8,031 nucleotides of DNA from CANHCC01 sp040381555 (lineage in GTDB: Bacteria; Bacteroidota; Bacteroidia; J057; RFSG01). Where the stretch lies: assembly GCA_040381555.1 (NCBI GenBank), contig JBEIHC010000120.1:1-8031 (forward strand), given 5' to 3'. Under the pieces are notes generated by a model, which was not told the origin of the DNA, did not search any database, and saw only the letters and a list, made by a program, of their open reading frames with translations. A program made the position numbers and the translations under genes. This document shows positions 1 through 5,654 of the stretch, in pieces; positions within the stretch are counted from its first letter, which is position 1; the number at the start of each line of letters is the position of its first letter.

Positions 1-522
1 CATCAGCTCGAAGCGTTCCTTTTTATTGGCATCGATTAAAGCGGCGAATGCACCTTGTGCCAAAAGAATGACCCGACTAAAGTGGGTGTAATCTATTCCA
101 AGAATATGGGCAACAATTCCTTTCGTTTCTCCTTTCTTTTGGTTGAGGGCAGTTGCATCGGGTAATTTATAAATATCATGATTATAATCATTGAGATTAT
201 TTTTCCGATTGAGTTCGATTGACCATCTTGCCCGATATCTATTTCCTTTCACCTCGAATTCAAGTTCAGTAATGGACTCTTTTGTTCCAAAACTCATTAA
301 AGCCCCTGAAGCCGAAATAGTTGTTTTGGAAACAGAACCCAATCTGGGGCACTCGCCATACAAAGCCAAAGAAATAGCATCCAAAATCGTGGACTTCCCA
401 GCTCCTGTTGGGCCTGTGATAGCAAACAGTCCACAATCTTTCAAAGGCAATGATTCAAAATCAAGGGTAAATTCTCCTTTAAGAGAATTGATATTTTGAA
501 TATAAAGTTTACAAATTTTCAT
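1..522 (-). CDS. sbcC: SbcC, ATPase subunit of the SbcCD nuclease (N-terminal 174 residues; cut by the window edge)
   Basis: SbcC is the Rad50-like SMC-family ATPase that, with SbcD, processes DNA ends and cuts hairpins and protein-blocked ends in the cytoplasm. Only the N-terminal ATPase lobe is present. It starts MKICKLYIQNINSLKGEF and has a Walker A motif GPTGAGKS at residues 37-44. This is followed by TILDAISLALYGECPR, a typical SbcC stretch. A Q-loop-like segment VILLAQGAFAALIDA spans about 151-165, with Gln156. The frame is open through base 1, so the coiled coil, zinc hook and Walker B lie outside the window. The start is fixed by a strong AGGAGG seven bases upstream and by the ATGA overlap with the sbcD stop codon, which indicates one operon and translational coupling. 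The family assignment is secure from the motifs and the SbcD partner. Confidence 0.95.
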   Translation of the reverse strand, partial: MKICKLYIQNINSLKGEFTLDFESLPLKDCGLFAITGPTGAGKSTILDAISLALYGECPRLGSVSKTTISASGALMSFGTKESITELEFEVKGNRYRARWSIELNRKNNLNDYNHDIYKLPDATALNQKKGETKGIVAHILGIDYTHFSRVILLAQGAFAALIDANKKERFELM

Positions 523-1748
523 ACCTCAGCCTCCTGAACGGTTTCTAATAATTCCAAAAAGGTTTGGCGTAAATTAGCCTTTACTTCTTCCCCTACATTT
601 TTATGCGACAGGAGGGTTTCGAAAACTTCTACGGGCTTCCATTCTTCCAATCGCTTCGTTTCCTGATGAGTGGTATTGTTGGCCATCGAATCAGTTACAA
701 CCTGAAATTGATGCCGGGTAATGCGAATATCCGATCGATTCTGTGTTTCTATTTCTATCCAAGCTGCCATTTCTCTCAGAATTGCCGGATCGTAGGTTGC
801 TTCCTCTACTCTCACTTCTATTAAAGCCGGCAAGTCATGTGCATGAGTGATGTTACTTAATTTATGTTGCACTTCGTCATAGCTGCCTTGGATACGAATG
901 AGCCTGCGAAATTGCGGAACAGAAATTTCTTCCGGAATTATTTGAGCATTGACAATTCTTAACTTAATCACTATTTTCTGTTGTTCTCGCTCTGAATAAC
1001 TCAAGGCAATGGGAGAACCACTATACCGAATGCGGCCAGATTTCCCGACCCATTGAGGGCGATGAATATGACCCAGGGCTACGAAATCAAAATACTCCGC
1101 TGGAAAGGCAGACTCTTCTACGCCTCCCAGATTTCCTACCTGAATGCTTCTTTCACTATCAGAAGTTTGAGCTCCGGTTGCAAACAAATGCCCCATGGCT
1201 ATTACTGGAATCCCAGATAACTTTAAAGGAAGTGCTCGTTCGCCTGCTTGATGAAAAAACTGTTGTATTCCTTGCTGCACAGATTCTTCTCTGGATGCGG
1301 ATGATTCTCCTGCCAAGGCTTGCCGAATATCCCCATCTCGTAAGAAGGGCACTGATAGAATGGCTACTTGAGGGGAATCTTGGGGATAGACAAAAAGCAA
1401 TTCCTGAAGATCTTCAGGTACCCCACCCATAACCTTGATGCTTAATAATTTCAATAAATCTGCCGGTGCATTTAAAGTTAAGGGTGAATCATGATTTCCC
1501 CCTGTAAGAATAACCTGCTTTAGTCCCGATGAAAGTAGCATCCTCAAGGTTTCAAAATAAAGAGCTCGAGAAGAGGATGAGGGATTAGCTTTATCAAAAA
1601 TATCGCCTGATATTAGGAGAATCTCAATTTGATGATTGGGGATACAATCGTGAACAAGCCAATTCCTGAACAGGATAAAATCCGGATCCAAGGAAACTGT
1701 ATTAAGCTCAGCACCAATATGCCAGTCTGCAGTATGGAGGATATTCAT
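519..1748 (-). CDS. sbcD: SbcD, Mre11-type nuclease subunit of SbcCD
   Basis: SbcD is the metal-dependent phosphoesterase that carries the exonuclease and hairpin endonuclease activity of SbcCD. The 409 residues match the usual family length. The phosphoesterase motifs appear in order: LHTADWHIG (4-12, Asp8 and His10), SGDIFD (47-52, Asp49), GGNHDS (83-88, Asn85 and His86), GHLFATG (186-192, His187) and LGHIHRP (225-231). These are the di-manganese ligands of the family. The segment YSGSPIALSYSE (242-253) is the characteristic end of the catalytic domain, and residues from about 260 onward form the capping and SbcC-binding region. The start places the first motif four residues in, as is normal. 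The gene overlaps sbcC by four bases. It is cut off from the upstream lipoprotein gene by a terminator, so it should have its own promoter in the 191-base gap. Confidence 0.96.
   Translation of the reverse strand: MNILHTADWHIGAELNTVSLDPDFILFRNWLVHDCIPNHQIEILLISGDIFDKANPSSSSRALYFETLRMLLSSGLKQVILTGGNHDSPLTLNAPADLLKLLSIKVMGGVPEDLQELLFVYPQDSPQVAILSVPFLRDGDIRQALAGESSASREESVQQGIQQFFHQAGERALPLKLSGIPVIAMGHLFATGAQTSDSERSIQVGNLGGVEESAFPAEYFDFVALGHIHRPQWVGKSGRIRYSGSPIALSYSEREQQKIVIKLRIVNAQIIPEEISVPQFRRLIRIQGSYDEVQHKLSNITHAHDLPALIEVRVEEATYDPAILREMAAWIEIETQNRSDIRITRHQFQVVTDSMANNTTHQETKRLEEWKPVEVFETLLSHKNVGEEVKANLRQTFLELLETVQEAEV
530..535 (-). promoter_or_regulatory. Strong Shine-Dalgarno for sbcC inside the end of sbcD
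   Basis: AGGAGG reads on the minus strand with seven bases between it and the sbcC ATG (520-522). It lies within the last codons of sbcD (Gln-Glu-Ala-Glu-Val). No other start in this window has so complete a ribosome-binding site, and most have none. It supports the chosen sbcC start and translation of sbcC coupled to sbcD. Confidence 0.7.
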
Positions 1749-1777
1749 TCGTAAAGGTAAATTAAAGTATACTTCAT
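1745..1777 (-). other. Possible 10-codon leader ORF overlapping the sbcD start
   Basis: An ATG on the minus strand (1775-1777) opens a ten-codon reading frame, MKYTLIYLYE. Its TGA overlaps the sbcD ATG in the same ATGA arrangement seen at the sbcD-sbcC junction. The sbcD start itself has no Shine-Dalgarno, so coupling from a leader would make sense. A frame this short is also expected by chance. Confidence 0.2.
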
Positions 1778-1819
1778 GGTTATAAACCCAAATTAAAAGT
1801 ACAGATTCTAGAATGAGGA

Positions 1820-1827
1820 CAAAAATA
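1820..1827 (-). promoter_or_regulatory. Candidate -7 element for sbcDC
   Basis: TATTTTTG on the minus strand matches the Bacteroidota -7 consensus TAnnTTTG and lies about 72 bases before the sbcD start. The nearest TTTG that could serve as a -33 element (1842-1845) is only 14 bases away, shorter than the usual spacing of about 17-23. The promoter is therefore tentative, although sbcD needs one downstream of the terminator at 1884-1911. Confidence 0.35.
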
Positions 1828-1883
1828 CATTAGTTAACCGCCAAAAACTGTCTTTTAGTAATTTAGGGTATATGGGTAAAAAT

Positions 1884-1911
1884 AAAAAAGACGCCTTTGA
1901 GCGTCCTTTTT
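1884..1911 (-). terminator. Rho-independent terminator after the lipoprotein gene (possibly bidirectional)
   Basis: The inverted repeat GACGC / GCGTC (1890-1894 and 1901-1905) with a six-base loop is flanked by an A run (1884-1889) and a T run (1907-1911). It can therefore form a hairpin followed by U residues on either strand. On the minus strand it lies about 35 bases past the stop codon of the lipoprotein gene and ends in TTTTTTATTTTT. It separates that gene from sbcDC. Confidence 0.8.
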
Positions 1912-1939
1912 ATTTCCTTGTGAAAAGAGAAAAGAAAGA

Positions 1940-3196
1940 TTACAAATTCAGAATAAAATGCTGAAGGATGGTTTTAATTTCTGGGGAAGTATGACCACCG
2001 GGATGATTATGGAAGGTCGTATAAATGACCTTACCCGCATTGCCTCCGCATGGACCAATAAGATCCCCATGATTCAAGTGTGCCTGCAATGCATTTTGAT
2101 TGACCGTAATGGTTACCGGATTGGGACCATTGGGGTTGTGGCAAATAGTTACCTGATTTCCATTAGGTCCCCCACCACCACCGGAATTCGGATTCAGGTT
2201 ATTGTAGTTGAGACGCACAGCCAAAGGATTGCTGCCATTAGGGGTTTGCTTACGAATCAATACTTCCCATTTTGGTGTGCTAAGGTTTTTAATTTGTTCC
2301 CAAGAACCGAGGTTATATTCGATGTTCAGCTGATTGGAGCCCACCGCATTTTGAATATCCTGTGCAAGGATATCGCATTGATTAATCCATCCAGAGGCAC
2401 CATCTTTATCTGAACACAACAGGCTGTCAGCGATAAATCCTCCCACATCTCCAGCGGGACAGGGAGCCATAACTTTATAGGCCAAGGGTGTTGGAGTGTG
2501 ATGGGCATAAAGGTCTGCATCATGGTGCTGATTTGGATTAGCTAAACGGAAATTGCCATCACCGGTTAGATAATTAACTGCCCAATCGGAAGCATACAAA
2601 CTCCCGCCCCCTTCAATGAAGCGACGAAGATGTGAATATTTAGAGCTGTCTAAAGTTCCATTCTTTCCACAATTCAGAAAAATAGCCTTAAATGGAGTAA
2701 GATTCACTAGGGAAGATAAATCAGCTACAGTTAGTTGGGTAGCGGTATATCCCAAAGAATCAATAATGATGGTTTGAATATCATCATATTGTCCTGCAAT
2801 ATAGGCTAGTTGAGCTTGCTGGGTCAAAACCTGAATACCTGCCGAACGGGTTTCATCTTCGACAATTTCATGGGTACTGGAAGATCGAAATATTTCCCCA
2901 TGACCTGTTTGATAGTGTACCTCATGTGTACCGATAGGTGCTTTTAGCGAAAATTTTCCTTCTTTATTGGTCAGAGTCAGATAAATTTCCCCGGCATCAT
3001 CCACAAATACATTTACCCCTGGGAGTGGTGTTATGCCATTGGCAGCTACTACTGTTCCTTGAATAAAACCAAAGCGAACATTTGTACCGCCTCCACCAGC
3101 TCCGGAATTATTTGTGTCAGGAGAATTCCCTCCCTTTTTGCAGCTAAGTACCAGCATCAGCAGGGAGGCAAAGAATAAAATGGAGATTTTTTTCAT
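1940..3196 (-). CDS. Exported lipoprotein: carboxypeptidase-regulatory-like domain, glutamine-amidotransferase-like fold and inserted CH.P...HGD module
   Basis: The exact function is unknown. The N-terminus MKKISILFFASLLMLVLSC is a lipoprotein signal with the lipid-anchored cysteine at residue 19, followed by a Gly/Asn/Ser-rich tether (20-40). Residues about 44-105 (GFIQGTVVAANGITPLPGVNVFVDD...) form a carboxypeptidase-regulatory-like beta domain, usually a binding or structural unit. Residues about 128-330 resemble a ThuA/class I amidotransferase-like alpha/beta fold, with KAIFLNCG (170-177) and FIEGGGSLYASDWAVNYL (193-210). A Gly/Asn linker then leads to a C-H-x-P ... A-H-L-x-H-G-D-x-x-G-x-C module (352-383). 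After it, GKVIYTTFHNH...ILQHFIL (388-416) looks like the last strand and helix of the amidotransferase-like fold. Asp, Glu and their neighbours are absent just after Cys19, so there is no obvious surface-export signal. The gene is transcribed alone from the divergent spacer. Domain names rest on pattern memory, not a search. Confidence 0.8.
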   Translation of the reverse strand: MKKISILFFASLLMLVLSCKKGGNSPDTNNSGAGGGGTNVRFGFIQGTVVAANGITPLPGVNVFVDDAGEIYLTLTNKEGKFSLKAPIGTHEVHYQTGHGEIFRSSSTHEIVEDETRSAGIQVLTQQAQLAYIAGQYDDIQTIIIDSLGYTATQLTVADLSSLVNLTPFKAIFLNCGKNGTLDSSKYSHLRRFIEGGGSLYASDWAVNYLTGDGNFRLANPNQHHDADLYAHHTPTPLAYKVMAPCPAGDVGGFIADSLLCSDKDGASGWINQCDILAQDIQNAVGSNQLNIEYNLGSWEQIKNLSTPKWEVLIRKQTPNGSNPLAVRLNYNNLNPNSGGGGGPNGNQVTICHNPNGPNPVTITVNQNALQAHLNHGDLIGPCGGNAGKVIYTTFHNHPGGHTSPEIKTILQHFILNL

Positions 3197-3237
3197 AGTG
3201 AATATTCGTTAAATGATAAAAAACTCTTGTCCAGCAC

Positions 3238-3255
3238 TCTGAATGTGAATTCAGA
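3238..3255. repeat. Small hairpin in the leader of the lipoprotein gene
   Basis: TCTGAAT and ATTCAGA form a perfect seven-base-pair inverted repeat around a four-base loop, 42 bases before the lipoprotein start and downstream of the proposed promoter. Next to it, CAGAATC occurs twice ten bases apart (3252 and 3262). It could be an RNA leader hairpin or a regulator site. There is no U run, so it is not a terminator. Confidence 0.35.
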
Positions 3256-3281
3256 ATCTTACAGAATCGAGTGGTAATATA

Positions 3282-3315
3282 CAAATTTATCAATTATCGC
3301 AATATATCTTTTCAA
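3282..3315 (-). promoter_or_regulatory. Predicted promoter of the lipoprotein gene
   Basis: TAAATTTG on the minus strand (3282-3289) matches the TAnnTTTG -7 consensus. A TTG (3313-3315) lies 23 bases upstream, at the long end of the accepted spacing. Transcription would begin near 3276 and give a leader of about 80 bases that includes the hairpin at 3238-3255. Confidence 0.45.
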
Positions 3316-3422
3316 TATTAACCATCAATCGTAACCTACGCATTATGAACTATTCTTATTTAGAATAACTATATATAACCTGATATAATATTCAAATCAA
3401 ATAAAAACCTCAAAAATCAGCT

Positions 3423-3444
3423 AAAAAAGAGTCCTTTGGAACTC
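3423..3444 (-). terminator. Terminator-like hairpin inside the divergent spacer
   Basis: Read on the minus strand, GAGT-(T)-CC AAA GG-ACTC forms a six-base-pair stem with one bulged base and a three-base loop, followed directly by TTTTTT (3428 down to 3423). The form is that of a short intrinsic terminator, but it lies about 230 bases upstream of the lipoprotein start, with no recognised gene ending there. It could stop antisense transcripts coming out of the peroxidase gene, act in a long leader, or end an unrecognised small RNA. Confidence 0.35.
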
Positions 3445-3474
3445 AAATAAGAATATTTCTGTTTTAAGATTCAT

Positions 3475-3482
3475 TATCTTTA
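3475..3482 (+). promoter_or_regulatory. Weak candidate -7 element for the peroxidase gene
   Basis: TATCTTTA differs from TAnnTTTG only in its last base and lies 18 bases before the peroxidase ATG. No clear -33 TTTG occurs at the right spacing, so support is limited. The resulting leader would be very short but would still include the AGGA at 3492-3495. Confidence 0.3.
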
Positions 3483-3500
3483 CAAAAATTTAGGAATGCT

Positions 3501-4550
3501 ATGAAAAAAATATTTTGGATACTTCTGCCTGCAATGCTATGGTCCTGTGGGGGAAGTGAAGAAAAAGAGTTGACTGCCGAGGAAAAAGAGAGTGCTCAAT
3601 ATGACTTGGTGGTGCAAGAAAAACTGGGGGATGGGTTTACTGCCTTAACAGCAAATGCTGATATGGTGGCCGGGAAATATCCGGATGCCAAAGTCAAGCT
3701 TGGTCACTTTTTATATTATGATACTAAGCTATCCAAGACAGGTAAGATTTCTTGTAACTCCTGCCACAATCTTGCGACATTTGGAGTAGATCAATTGCCA
3801 GTTTCGCCCGGAGATTCCGGAAAAAAAGGAGATCGCAATTCCCCAACCGTATTGAATGCTGCCTTGCATAGTTTTCAGTTTTGGGATGGTAGAGCCAAGG
3901 ATGTTGAGGAACAAGCGGGTATGCCGATTCTAAATCCTGTGGAGATGGAAATACCTAGTAAGGAATTTTTAATGAAGCGCCTAGGAGAGACTGAATTATA
4001 TCCCAAGTTATTTGCCGAAGCATTTCCTGGAGAGGATAAACCCTTAACCTATGATAATCTGCAAAAAGCCATAGGAGCATTTGAGCGCGCTTTGACTACC
4101 CCTTCACGCTTTGATCAATATTTAGGAGGACAAAAAGACGCTTTGACCTTGCAGGAAAAAAAGGGCTTAGTGGCATTTTATACAGTTGGGTGCAATACCT
4201 GTCACACCGGTAATCTATTGGGGGGAAATATGTTCCAAAAATTTGGCGTACATGCTGATTATTGGAAGCATACTGGGAGTAAAAATATTGACAAAGGAGT
4301 TTATGCCCTCAATAAGGATGAAACCAAAGAATATGTTTTTAAGGTACCCACCCTTCGCAATGTCGAAAAAACAGGCCCTTATTTTCATGATGGCAGTGTA
4401 AGTGATTTAAAAGAGGCTGTCAAAATAATGGCTAAAGTTCAGTTAGATCGTGAATTAACGGACGAAGAGGCGAATCGGATTACCGCATTTTTAGGTTCAT
4501 TGACCGGAGAGGTTCCCGCCTTTGCTCAAAAGGCTCCCGCAGGATTATAA
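3501..4550 (+). CDS. Di-heme cytochrome c peroxidase (MauG/CcpA family), lipoprotein
   Basis: The family is a c-type di-heme enzyme of the cell envelope. Classical members reduce hydrogen peroxide with electrons from small cytochromes, while MauG-type members oxidise other substrates. The signal MKKIFWILLPAMLWSC ends in a lipobox with Cys16, so the protein is membrane-anchored. Heme sites are CNSCH (85-89) and CNTCH (231-235). Family signatures include RNSPTVLNA (112-120), FQFWDGRAKDVEEQA (125-139), NPVEM (145-149) and FKVPTLRNVEKTGPYFHDG (280-298). Met310 in EAVKIMAKVQL is the likely axial ligand of the high-potential heme. The loop between FGVD and RNSPT (97-111) contains no histidine, although classical bacterial peroxidases have their distal heme ligand there. 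The sequence GGSEEKE after Cys16 resembles Bacteroidota surface-export signals. AGGA lies five bases before the start. The 349-residue length is normal. The gene stands alone, followed by a terminator. Confidence 0.93.
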   Translation: MKKIFWILLPAMLWSCGGSEEKELTAEEKESAQYDLVVQEKLGDGFTALTANADMVAGKYPDAKVKLGHFLYYDTKLSKTGKISCNSCHNLATFGVDQLPVSPGDSGKKGDRNSPTVLNAALHSFQFWDGRAKDVEEQAGMPILNPVEMEIPSKEFLMKRLGETELYPKLFAEAFPGEDKPLTYDNLQKAIGAFERALTTPSRFDQYLGGQKDALTLQEKKGLVAFYTVGCNTCHTGNLLGGNMFQKFGVHADYWKHTGSKNIDKGVYALNKDETKEYVFKVPTLRNVEKTGPYFHDGSVSDLKEAVKIMAKVQLDRELTDEEANRITAFLGSLTGEVPAFAQKAPAGL

Positions 4551-4572
4551 ACTTTATTAGAGAGTTCATTTC

Positions 4573-4604
4573 AAAAGCCATGGGAAGAAATTCCTATGGC
4601 TTTT
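4573..4604 (+). terminator. Strong terminator after the peroxidase gene
   Basis: The arms 4573-4586 and 4591-4604 pair over 14 positions (13 Watson-Crick pairs and one G-U) around a GAAA tetraloop. The stem starts with AAAAGCCAT and ends with ATGGCTTTT, so the U-rich end forms part of the stem. It lies 22 bases past the peroxidase stop. An ATG inside this hairpin (4580) is in frame with the next gene but is not a credible start. Confidence 0.85.
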
Positions 4605-4675
4605 GTACTTTTAATCAATTTTTCATACCAATTCAAAATCGAATGCGTTTTGTTTCTATTCAAATCAATCAACTT

Positions 4676-5386
4676 ATGAAATTCTCATTTAGCCCTATTG
4701 TCTTAATCCTTCTGCTCATTATATTGGGGATCCAGAAGGTAAATGCCCAGATGCCTGTTCCTGAACCGCCTTATTTGGAAGTAAATGGGGTGGCGGAAAA
4801 GGAAATTGTACCCGACAAAATATTCTTGGGAATATTGATTCAAGAGAGAACCTCTGGAAAGGATCAAATTACTGTTGCTCAACAGGAGGAAAAACTGAGA
4901 AATGGGTTAAAGAAAAATGGAATTGAATTGGAGAATCTGTATGTATCGGACGCAAATGCCAATTATCACAATCGCCCTTGGAGGGGCAAGGAGGTCGTTT
5001 CCCAGATGCAGTATGAATTAAAACTGGCAAATGCGACACAAGTCAGTAATGTGTTTGCCCTGTTGGATGAAATTGAGATTACGAATGCCTGGATTAACCG
5101 GGTAGATCACAGTCAGATCAATGATTATAAAAAAGAGCTTAGGATTGAAGCCATCAAGGCCGCCAAGGCAAAATCGGATTATCTGTTAAATGCCATAGGA
5201 CAACAAACAGGCAAAGCCCTAATTGTTCGCGAAAATGAGTATTACAATCCTATGCCCATGTACAATTATAAGGCTGTAGGAATGATGTCAATGGAAGACA
5301 GTGGCGGAATGCCTGCAAGTGAGCCTTTAGATTTTAAAAAGATGAAAATCCAAGCTTCTATTTATGTCAAGTTTGAGGTGAAGTAA
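4676..5386 (+). CDS. SIMPL (DUF541) domain exported protein
   Basis: SIMPL-domain proteins are exported proteins of poorly defined role. Members have been linked to oxidative-stress tolerance and, in animals, to signalling. I chose the ATG at 4676, giving 236 residues, because it opens directly into a signal peptide: MKFSF, then a hydrophobic run (7-19), with likely cleavage after VNA at residue 24. In-frame ATGs at 4580 and 4643 would add a polar N-terminal extension, and the first lies inside the terminator of the previous gene. The mature protein shows the family pattern: YLEVNGVAEKEIVPDKIFLGI (33-53), a helical stretch with AIKAAKAKSDYLLNAIGQ (159-176), and the final strand MKIQASIYVKFEV. 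It has no lipobox and should be periplasmic. It follows the peroxidase by 125 bases with a terminator between, so it is probably transcribed separately. Any shared peroxide-stress role is inference. Confidence 0.88.
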   Translation: MKFSFSPIVLILLLIILGIQKVNAQMPVPEPPYLEVNGVAEKEIVPDKIFLGILIQERTSGKDQITVAQQEEKLRNGLKKNGIELENLYVSDANANYHNRPWRGKEVVSQMQYELKLANATQVSNVFALLDEIEITNAWINRVDHSQINDYKKELRIEAIKAAKAKSDYLLNAIGQQTGKALIVRENEYYNPMPMYNYKAVGMMSMEDSGGMPASEPLDFKKMKIQASIYVKFEVK

Positions 5387-5413
5387 AAACTGCTCAAAAG
5401 CTACACAATGCTG

Positions 5414-5445
5414 AAGGTCGAAACTGAATATTTCGACCTTTTTTT
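5414..5445 (+). terminator. Terminator after the SIMPL gene
   Basis: AAGGTCGAAA (5414-5423) and TTTCGACCTT (5431-5440) are perfect ten-base complements around a seven-base loop, followed by a T run through 5445. It begins 27 bases after the SIMPL stop codon. This is a canonical intrinsic terminator. Confidence 0.92.
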
Positions 5446-5564
5446 GTTAAAACAGCTGAGAAAACTGCTGGAATATCTCTAAAATACTACAGATAATACA
5501 AAAATATTCCGTTAATATATAATTGATTTTCAATACATTAACACTATATTTTTATATTTACTCA

Positions 5565-5592
5565 TTATAACTATTAAATTTAATAGTTATAA
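5565..5592. repeat. Perfect 28-bp AT-rich palindrome upstream of the ATPase gene
   Basis: The left arm TTATAACTATTAAA (5565-5578) is the exact reverse complement of the right arm (5579-5592), with no spacer, and the pairing ends at the next base on each side. It lies 62 bases before the ATPase ATG in a spacer of very low G+C. A zero-spacer palindrome suits a dimeric regulator's operator better than an RNA hairpin. A cruciform-forming site or a chance product of AT-rich sequence are alternatives. Confidence 0.6.
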
Positions 5593-5654
5593 ATTTTAAT
5601 TTGTATAGATATATTGATTAATTTTAATTGTTAGAGTTAGTAAACTTACTATTT

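Larger units (their letters stand above)
3197..3500. other. AT-rich divergent spacer between the lipoprotein and peroxidase genes
   Basis: This 304-base spacer separates two divergently transcribed envelope-protein genes. It holds the proposed minus-strand promoter (3282-3315), a leader hairpin (3238-3255), a terminator-like hairpin reading leftward (3423-3444) and a weak plus-strand -7 element (3475-3482). The central part (about 3290-3420) is very AT-rich with no recognisable gene. No frame in it looks coding. Confidence 0.6.

Noticed and set aside
191..499. Plus-strand frame of about 100 codons opposite the sbcC start
   Set aside because: The minus strand encodes a clear SbcC N-terminus with a Walker A motif, and the plus-strand translation matches nothing recognisable.
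1842..1845. TTTG as the -33 partner of the sbcD -7 candidate
   Set aside because: The spacing is only 14 bases, outside the usual range of about 17-23, so only the -7 element is reported.
1958..2413. Long plus-strand frame (151 codons) opposite the lipoprotein gene
   Set aside because: The minus strand has a signal peptide and recognisable domains over the full length. The opposite frame shows no domain and is best explained as a shadow.
3501..5386. Peroxidase and SIMPL genes as one oxidative-stress operon
   Set aside because: A strong terminator with a 14-bp stem lies between them, and the gap is 125 bases. A shared theme is possible but cotranscription is not supported.
5565..5592. Functional link between the palindrome and the SbcCD nuclease in the same window
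   Set aside because: SbcCD acts on far longer palindromes that form hairpins at replication forks. A 28-bp site is too short to support the link.
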